Shown here: positions 57,474-64,000 of the stretch, piece by piece
How positions within the stretch are numbered: the stretch's first letter is position 1
How the letters are laid out: each line of letters begins with the position of its first letter
Source of the DNA: Luidia sarsii
Taxonomy: Eukaryota; Echinodermata; Asteroidea; Paxillosida; Luidiidae
Assembly (NCBI GenBank): GCA_949987565.1
Contig: OX465105.1
Location: 16,160,426-16,224,425, forward strand
Direction of reading: 5' to 3'
DNA length: 64,000 nucleotides
The notes under the pieces: model-generated
What the model was told of the DNA's origin: nothing
Seen by the model: only the letters and a program-made list of their open reading frames with translations
Databases searched by the model: none
Made by a program: the position numbers and the translations under genes

Positions 57474-58992
57474 GAAGAACGCTTTGTACTGACGACAACA
57501 GAAACATATTTGCCTTTTTAATTATGGTGAACATTTATTCACGGGTAAACTGAACAAGGTTTTGGCTTCTGCAGTTGCACAGTTCTCGTTTTTATGAGTG
57601 GTTTTTATGAGGGTTGGTGCACCATTTTCTTTGCCTATGGGAGAAATCTTACCGTCTGCAAAGGATTACTGAAAACGCTATTATCTGGCACCCAAAGAAG
57701 TCTGCTCTTGCCACTGATTTCCGTGGGAGGCAAGGGGTGGAGATTGGGAGGGGTGGGAGATACAGGTGGGGGTCCCCGGAGTTAAAGGGGAATGGAAATA
57801 AAGGTCGCTTATCTGACTGGGTGTTAAAAACAACCAACAATTACCTGTTAGCCACTCATGTACGATTTTCATAAAGAGAGACAATTCATGGAATTGTAGA
57901 GCCTCCAGTGGTCGAATTATCTTTGCGTTCCTGTACGTCGCCATCTTTTGGAAGATGCCGCCGCCGATTGCGCGGGGGGTCGGGGTGACGTATTGGGCGG
58001 GGAAGGCGGCAACCACGTCTGATCGTAGGTTGTTTTTAACACCCTATCAGATAAGCAAACTTTATCTTTTGGGTTGCATTCCCCTGTAGGCCTATAGGCC
58101 TCCATAGCTCTAGAGGCCGTCTGCTGATGCGTAATAACCAAGTTGCTTGTGTTCAAAATCGAGGTCTTTACAAAATCACCAAAATAAATATGCACATTAT
58201 GCATGGCAACCTTGGCCTGTAAAAATGATGTGTACATACGCACATGATATAGTATGGCATCCGTATGACGATGGTGTAGTGCTACTTTGTTGAGTTACAG
58301 CTTATAGAATGGCGGTAGAGTCCCACTCTGGAGTGGCAGTCTCTAGAGCACTTCTTACAGATGTAGGAGGTTGGTGCTAAGTCAGATGCTGAGGCAGATG
58401 CTGCCCTTGCCTTCCTCCTAGCTCTCTTGTCAGCAAGTGGAACACTCCATTAAGTTTCTGCCCTCTTGATATACTGTAGTTTAATTCTATGCACAGCTTT
58501 TGGCAGTAGGCCTATATTACCTCGTTCCTTCGTAGAATCATCTCCTTAGAATAATAAATATCAGTATTCATATTTAATTGAAGCAGAAAAATGAACGATT
58601 GACAGATGTTTCACAGTTTTGGTTTTTCACTCTCAATGGCATAATGCACGATCCTGGGTTGACAAACATTAATTCACAGCAAGTCATTCTCCCTGGAAAT
58701 AATGCACGACCTTGGCTAGGGGTACACCCTCTTTTACCACTTCCTCTGTTGGCAGTTTTCAAGCGATTGTTGTTCGGAAAAGGTCCCACTTTATATTCCA
58801 AAGTATTTTCAAGGGAATACATTGCCAGTGGTAGTATAACAAGTAGTTCCATGTACGTGAATGTTTGAACCCTGGCTACTTCAGCAGATGCTGATGTGCC
58901 ACAGAACCTAAGCACAAGCTGTAGCCATATCCGTAGCTGTGTACGTGGCTACGGCCCTGGATGCTGCCAACGCGATGCCAAGCCATAGCCGT
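57474..58992. repeat. Block 2 copy of 51041-53678 (minus the 950-bp segment)
   Basis: Base-by-base similarity is very high, e.g. GGAAGAACGCTTTGTACTGA versus GGAAGAACGCTTTGTACTAA. It carries the downstream regions of genes B and C. No own gene. Confidence 0.9.
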
Positions 58993-61900
58993 CTAGCACT
59001 GGATACCCGTCGCCTGGCAACTGGCATCCCACAATCTCCTGGCCAGGTCGTCGTCCTGCGCCAACAAGGAGGACGCCACCTCCTGACAGTTGGCAAAGTA
59101 CTTGCCCGAGAGGGCGGGCACAGAGTCGTCCAGGGCACAGTGGAGGGTGGTCTGGGTCCCCGCCTCCTCGCCCATGAAAAGAAGCCTGCAAAAATAAAAA
59201 CCACAGGTAAGCAAAACCAGAGGTTTAGGTTTCAAGTCCTCGTCAAAGTTTTCTTTGCCATCTAAAATTAAAAGAAGAGGGTGGTATAGAAAGTGGAAGG
59301 TTTGAGGTGACGCCATGTACATCATCTCTTGTGAGTAGAGTGTGGCTTTGAAAAGAGACGGTAACTCAACGTTTCCGGGCAGTGTTTACTTTGCCCGTCC
59401 TCAGGAGTCGCCTAGTCACTTCTGGGGTTAGGGACAGGGACAGGAACAGGGCCAGGGACAGGGAAAGGGACAGAGACAGGTACCCCCTGATGATTGGTAC
59501 CCCCCTGATGATTGCAATGGGCCAAAGCTGAAGCAGCTGACTTGCCGTTTCGTCACTGCAGGGGCCAACTCGGGCATCGACTGCTGAAGGAAAAATCTTA
59601 AAGGTCAACTGAAGTGCAAAAATTAGAAAATCCTGATTTGGCATTAAATATGTTCATTGGTACATTGTAATTCCAGATCAAACATAAATTTTGTGTTTCA
59701 GGCTCATTAGAAGCCTTTTTTAATTAATTAAAATTATGCTCGTAGTAATTGAGGGCGCTGTTCTTTACGTCACCGAATGCACGCAGAATTTTTGTTCTCT
59801 CCCCGCGAAAGCCGTATGCACTTAGATAACTGGAGAGTTTCCCTGACGCGTTCAGTAGATAATGCACGTTTTTTTTAGCGTGGCACCAGTCTTTTTCTCG
59901 GCGAGAAAAACCTGACAACTTTGTTGGCCGAGTCGTCTTTCGACAAGCTTTTTCTTCGGAATCAGATGAATTCTAAGTCGATAACAAGGATAGAGATTCT
60001 GAAAATAGTTTTCCTATGGCCACAGACGGGAACACGTTGCTAAACCATACACGTATGAGCCCGGATGGTCTCCGTGAAAACAAGCTTCGAAATGAACACT
60101 GCACTGCACGATTTGACGGGTCGTATTATTTCGGTCGTGTCAGCGTGATTTTTGACGTCAAAATGCGGCTTATTCTAGGATCGTCAGGGAATAAATGAAT
60201 GTTTATTCCACTGCTGCAATCTTCAACAACGAATCTGGCTGGCGTGTCACATGGTTTGTCGATATTTACTCCCGAAATCGGTTCTCTTCAGAAACGTGCA
60301 CTGACTGTTGGTATATACGAACGTACAATATAATAGTTCCCCGACAAGAGTAATGGACGAGTCTTCATCCGCTGACGTCACCAAGGACGTCCTCCACGGG
60401 GGCGTGGCTGCTCCCCCTTCCAAACTTAAATAATTTTTTAAAACTCTTTCCCATAGTTTAAAATTCGAAAAAAACGCATGGATGTATTTTACTGACACCA
60501 TAGTATTATTTGAAATAATAAAAACGAATTCCAAAATGCATTGCAGTTGACCCAAATTTTACGGATAGAGCGGGTGTGCGTTTTGCCTGTCACAACCAAG
60601 ATGAGCTTTGTCTATTGTCCCACTGAGATTTTCCCCTCATAACTCTTACAGCAAGCATGCAACTCTTGAATTGTAAAAAAAGAGGAAAATGTCCAAATGA
60701 AACTGCGAGTGCGAAGCACGAAGCCCTTACGGCGTGGGGTTTTGATTCTAAATGCTCTGTGGTGCATTCTGAGCAGTTTTGGACCACTATAAGCTGAGTG
60801 ACAGATTTTAACCTTTTTCAAGGCATACACCCAGAAAATTTAATTTTTGTTGACACAAAATGAAAAGTAAACATCAAAGTTTTTATCCTGATCTCAGCAT
60901 TTGTTTTAAATAATAGTTAGGGGAGAAGAAATATCCTTTTTTCCCCACTTTTTTTATTTTTTATTTTTTTTATTAATATTTTTTTTTACGGATTTTATTT
61001 TTTTACGGCCGAATTAAAAAAAAAAGCGGAAATCCGTGGATCCGTGGAAAGGTTGCATGCCTGTTACAGTTACATTAGAGTCACACTGGGCTATCGATAT
61101 AGTATGATAAGACTTGAATGGTAGAAGTTCTAAGTGAAAATTTTGCAGTGACACCATGTGAAAAGGGAAATATTCTCCACGCCACAGATTTGGGTTAAAG
61201 CCCCTACACAACATTGGTCAAAGTCAAAGAATAGCATCCATACGTTATCTGGTCCAACATATGCATGAAATAGCACACCTGTGACAATTTCAGCTCAATC
61301 CGCCAACCGAGTCTCGAGAAAATAGTGAAAACCGGTTCATTTGTTTCGCGAAAATGCAGCATTCAACACCGTACTGTTCCGAAAAATTGTTTAGATCTCG
61401 GTGAGATATAAACTATTTCTTTTACTCATTTCTCCCAAAATACAACATTTTAGGTAGAAATATTTCAGTGAGAGGTTTCTACTATAACCATCTTCAAACT
61501 GTATAAGATCCATGTAAATCTGTGAACATTTCTGTATTTCGATCTTACCAATGTTGTGTATAGGGGCTTTAAGGAATGATCAAGTTGAGTCGCACCACGT
61601 TTTAATCCGCAAAGGGGAATCCCTGCTATTCCTAACCTACCAGAAGAGTGGACGGAGGGAGTAGTACAAGACTGTCCACAGCCGGTTTACGGGTATGCCG
61701 CCCCATATGGACGTGTTGATGATGCCCGGATGGAGGGAGACGGCCGTCAGGCCGTCCGGCCCGTACCGCCGCGCCAGCTCCCGGCTGAAGAGCACGTTGG
61801 CCAGCTTGCTGTGGAAGTACTTCTCCAGGAACGGGTAGGCCACGGAGCTCTCGCCGGCGGGATCGGTGGCGCTGACGTCCAGCGAGGCAGGCTTCCTGTG

Positions 61901-62656
61901 GACTTTGGACGAGACGGTGACCACCCGGCTGGGGGCGCTCTTCTTCAGGAGGTCCAGCAGGAGGTGGGTCAGGAGGAAGGGGCCGAAGTGGTTGGTGCCG
62001 AAGATCAGGTGGAAGTTGTCCGCGGAGAGGGCGCCCTCCTGGGAAAAGCCGATGCCTGAAGATCGCAAGTGCACAACAATTCTCTATCAAGACACTATTT
62101 TATAGCAGTCTGACTTCACACTGTTTTATGCTTAGGCTTAAGCGGTGAAATAGCAAGGGAGAGGGTCAAGTCCGTTAAGCAAACTGTGCTCGTCGCAAAA
62201 CGAGTCAGCATCCAATGAGATATAGATAGCTGTCTGTGAAATCAAAGTAGAGTGATGGCATGCTTATCAACGGACAAGTATAAAGTGGACATTTTCATAA
62301 TCATTACTTGTTACGTCCTTTTACACTACTGTCCACGATAGGGATCATTTCTCTGCATTGTGTTTGCAGGCAAAGATCGGAAACAGCTATGGATAGATCT
62401 AAAGCACCATTACCCGCGTTGTTGATGAGAATGTCAAGTCGGTGCTCGCTCTCGTTGATGACACGGGCGAACTGCCTGACCGACGCCAGGCTGGACAGAT
62501 CCAGGTGGCGCACTACAACCTCGGCGTTGCCCGTCCGAGTGCGGATCTCTCTGGCAGCGTCCTCGGCCTTCTGCAGACTGCGGCAGGCCAGGATGACGCG
62601 GGCGCCTCGTCGGGCCAGGTCCAGGGCCGTCACCTTGCCAATGCCCGAGTTGGCCC
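58993..62656 (-). CDS. Retinol dehydrogenase-like SDR, gene D, exons 2-4 (exon 1 not found)
   Basis: Minus-strand exons: 62656-62414, 62055-61641 and 59185-58993 (TAG), with the same lengths (243, 415, 193) and phases as gene C. Motifs [32 protein letters not shown] and YFHSK are intact, and no stop or frameshift is seen. Differences from C include SSKVH for SSIGH, IPVNRLW for MPINRLR, and VASSLL for VAPSLL. An exon 1 like that of C (NGKTVIITG) is not found up to 64000. It may lie beyond the edge, or the copy may have lost it, in which case D is a pseudogene despite the clean exons. Intron 3 has grown to about 2.5 kb by insertions. Confidence 0.8.
59207..59580 (+). other. Copied piece of gene B intron 1 and exon 2 start inside gene D intron 3
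   Basis: From GGTAAGCAAAACCAGAGG to GGGGCCAACTCGGGCATC this matches 48876-49618 of gene B in order: SINE tail, R2 arm, a shrunken GGGACA array (about 60 bases against 400), then GGGCCAAAGCTGAAGCAGC, the acceptor TTTCGTCACTGCAG and the first 18 bases of exon 2. The joins to block sequence are abrupt, with no element ends. Confidence 0.88.
59603..60552. mobile_element. 950-bp element with GGTCAACTG ends, block 2 only
   Basis: The left end GGTCAACTGAAGTGCAAAA and right end TTTTGGAA...GCAGTTGACC are inverted. The orthologous spot in gene C intron 3 has only TCTTTAAAAAAATTACGG. Internal GACGTCACCAAGGACGTCC is noted. No transposase frame. Confidence 0.65.
60692..61560. mobile_element. Composite insertion in gene D intron 3 containing a TAAAGCCCC MITE
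   Basis: It is absent from gene C intron 3 (GAGGAAAATGTGTAGAGGC there). The left part is AT-rich with a T-run near 60950-61010. 61115-61180 resembles an R2 fragment (GCAGTGACACCATGTGAAAA). 61197-61571 is the MITE, inverted relative to 15771-16120, with ends TAAAGCCCCTACACAACATT and AATGTTGTGTATAGGGGCTT. Confidence 0.65.
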
Positions 62657-62699
62657 CTGTCCAAGAGCGGATTAAAAAACAGATAAAAGAAAAAAAATC

Positions 62700-63245
62700 T
62701 AGACAGTTAGTACTAGCACTAGTACTACTAGTAGTAGTATAAATATTAATACATATATAGTACATGTACTTACTACTACTAGTACTAGTACTACGAGTAC
62801 GTACTAGTACTACTACTTACTACTAGTTCTAGTACAGTAGTAGTAGTAGTACATGATGTACTACTAGTACTACAGTCTGTAGCCTAGTTCTACTGCAGTA
62901 CTACTACTAGTACTAGTACGTACTAGTACTACTAATAATAATAATTTATTGTTTATAGACCATTACACGGCATGTCTCAACAGTCTGTACAGATAAAATA
63001 AAACCATAATAATATTAACATTGACATTAAAAATACCTGCAAAAGCACCTATGTATATATATCAAATAAAACAATTAAGCTATTTATAAATATATAACAT
63101 TAACAATAACATTACTACTACTACTAGTAGTTCCAGTAATAGTACTAGTAGTAATCAAGTACTAGTAGTACTAGTAGTAGACTAGTAGTACTACTACAGT
63201 ACTACTAAGTACTAGTACTGGTAGTACTAGTACTAGTACTACTAG
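62700..63245. repeat. AGTACTAGT array next to gene D exon 2
   Basis: Homologous to 55240-55918 at its left end (TATAAATATTAATACATATA, TGTAGCCTAGTTCTACTGCA). It is interrupted at 62934-63112 by a non-repetitive AT-rich segment starting AATAATAATAATTTATTGTT, possibly a retroelement tail. Confidence 0.85.
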
Positions 63246-64000
63246 TATCCTCCAATAACCGGTTTTCGACGATATGAGGACTTTTCTTCAAACTGAACAA
63301 TGTGGACGAAAGTATCACACTAAAAGAGGTCCCAGTCACTTTCTCCACACCACAGACTATTAGAATAATCATAGAGAAGGTTGATCAAGCCTGTCACTTC
63401 CGTAAGATTACCCGGTTTTGTTGACGTCCGCGGCGCACCGCGCAGTAAGCATCGTCACCTATTTTCGTCAGTGGTGTTTAGTAAGGTGTCCCAGTCAGCC
63501 AAACGCAAAATAAATTCTTAAAATAACTCAAAATGCTGTGTGGCACTGTAAAATTCTTCCCTGTATTTTTTTTTTTTATTCATCTTTGTTTTTGTTTTTC
63601 CACACTGCTTCTAACACTTTCCTCAAATCATTCATAATTTATGCTTAAAACGTATTGGTCTTGTTAATGTCTTCTTTTGTGACGTTTAAAAAAAACTCCA
63701 CAATCCTCTTTCTCACTGCTACTCAGTTATGACCTTTCCCAATGTCACTCCAGAGACACCAGAGACACATTTCCTCCTTCTTCGTTCTTTCTCTAGCTGC
63801 CCTTTTATTTTTTTCATTTTTTTAAAAAGCCTATTGGGCCATGTTACTTTTTGTCTTTAAATAATAATAAAAAAAATATTTAAAAAATTATATAAGCGAG
63901 ACGCTCCATATAGGAGCCTCCATAGTTTTTACCCAGAACGGACTGCCTCAAGTTGCGTGATATATTTTGTTTCTACGGATGTTGGGGTTTGTTATGGTAC
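63246..64000. other. Right-edge sequence without recognised gene
   Basis: No similarity to gene C exon 1 or its promoter was seen. GCGGCGCACCGCGCAG near 63430 is GC-rich. The rest is AT-rich. Confidence 0.5.

Overview
The window is animal nuclear DNA. Every gene is split by GT-AG introns, many introns exceed 1 kb, and the intergenic space is packed with short inverted-repeat transposons, tRNA-derived SINEs, minisatellites and simple-sequence arrays. Gene content and intron-rich structure fit a marine invertebrate, probably a deuterostome (echinoderm, hemichordate or cephalochordate). I cannot name the species from sequence alone. No bacterial, phage or CRISPR feature is present. Layout: (1) 1-7310, minus strand: eight N-terminal exons of MYBBP1A, a nucleolar Myb-binding/Pol5-family protein; the gene runs off the left edge. 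(2) 7603-16318, plus strand: complete eight-exon EIF4H, a translation initiation factor, head-to-head with MYBBP1A (start codons 292 bases apart). (3) 20736-26969, minus: complete eight-exon GPN3, a GPN-loop GTPase for RNA polymerase II assembly, convergent with EIF4H. (4) 28209-35664, plus: complete six-exon ARPC3, an Arp2/3 complex subunit, head-to-head with GPN3 across about 1.2 kb that holds a 487-bp transposon-like element. (5) 35665-43123: a 7.5-kb gene-poor stretch with repeats. (6) 43124-62656: a cluster of short-chain dehydrogenases of the retinol dehydrogenase 11/12/13/14 type. Genes A (43124-46270, +), B (48302-50977, +) and C (53679-56080, -) are complete four-exon genes. Gene D (58993-62656, -) shows exons 2-4 only. 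A fragment of B exon 4 lies at 57031-57177. The housekeeping genes are ordinary orthologues. The SDR cluster is the most active part of the window. The block 50.8-55.2 kb is duplicated at 57.0-62.9 kb, with one breakpoint inside B exon 4. Exon 2 is almost identical in B, C and D although exons 3-4 of B and C have diverged, which suggests gene conversion. D intron 3 carries a pasted piece of B intron 1 plus the start of B exon 2. Comparing the two duplicate blocks exposes transposon insertions that came after the duplication, including a solo-LTR-like element with a 5-bp target duplication. Two 183-bp foldback elements with perfect 9-bp target duplications (Mutator-like hallmark) and a 1.2-kb hAT-like element with an 8-bp target duplication are also resolved. 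I found no wholly new multi-gene system. Exon boundaries were set by hand from splice sites, reading phase and remembered family sequences; no database search was run.
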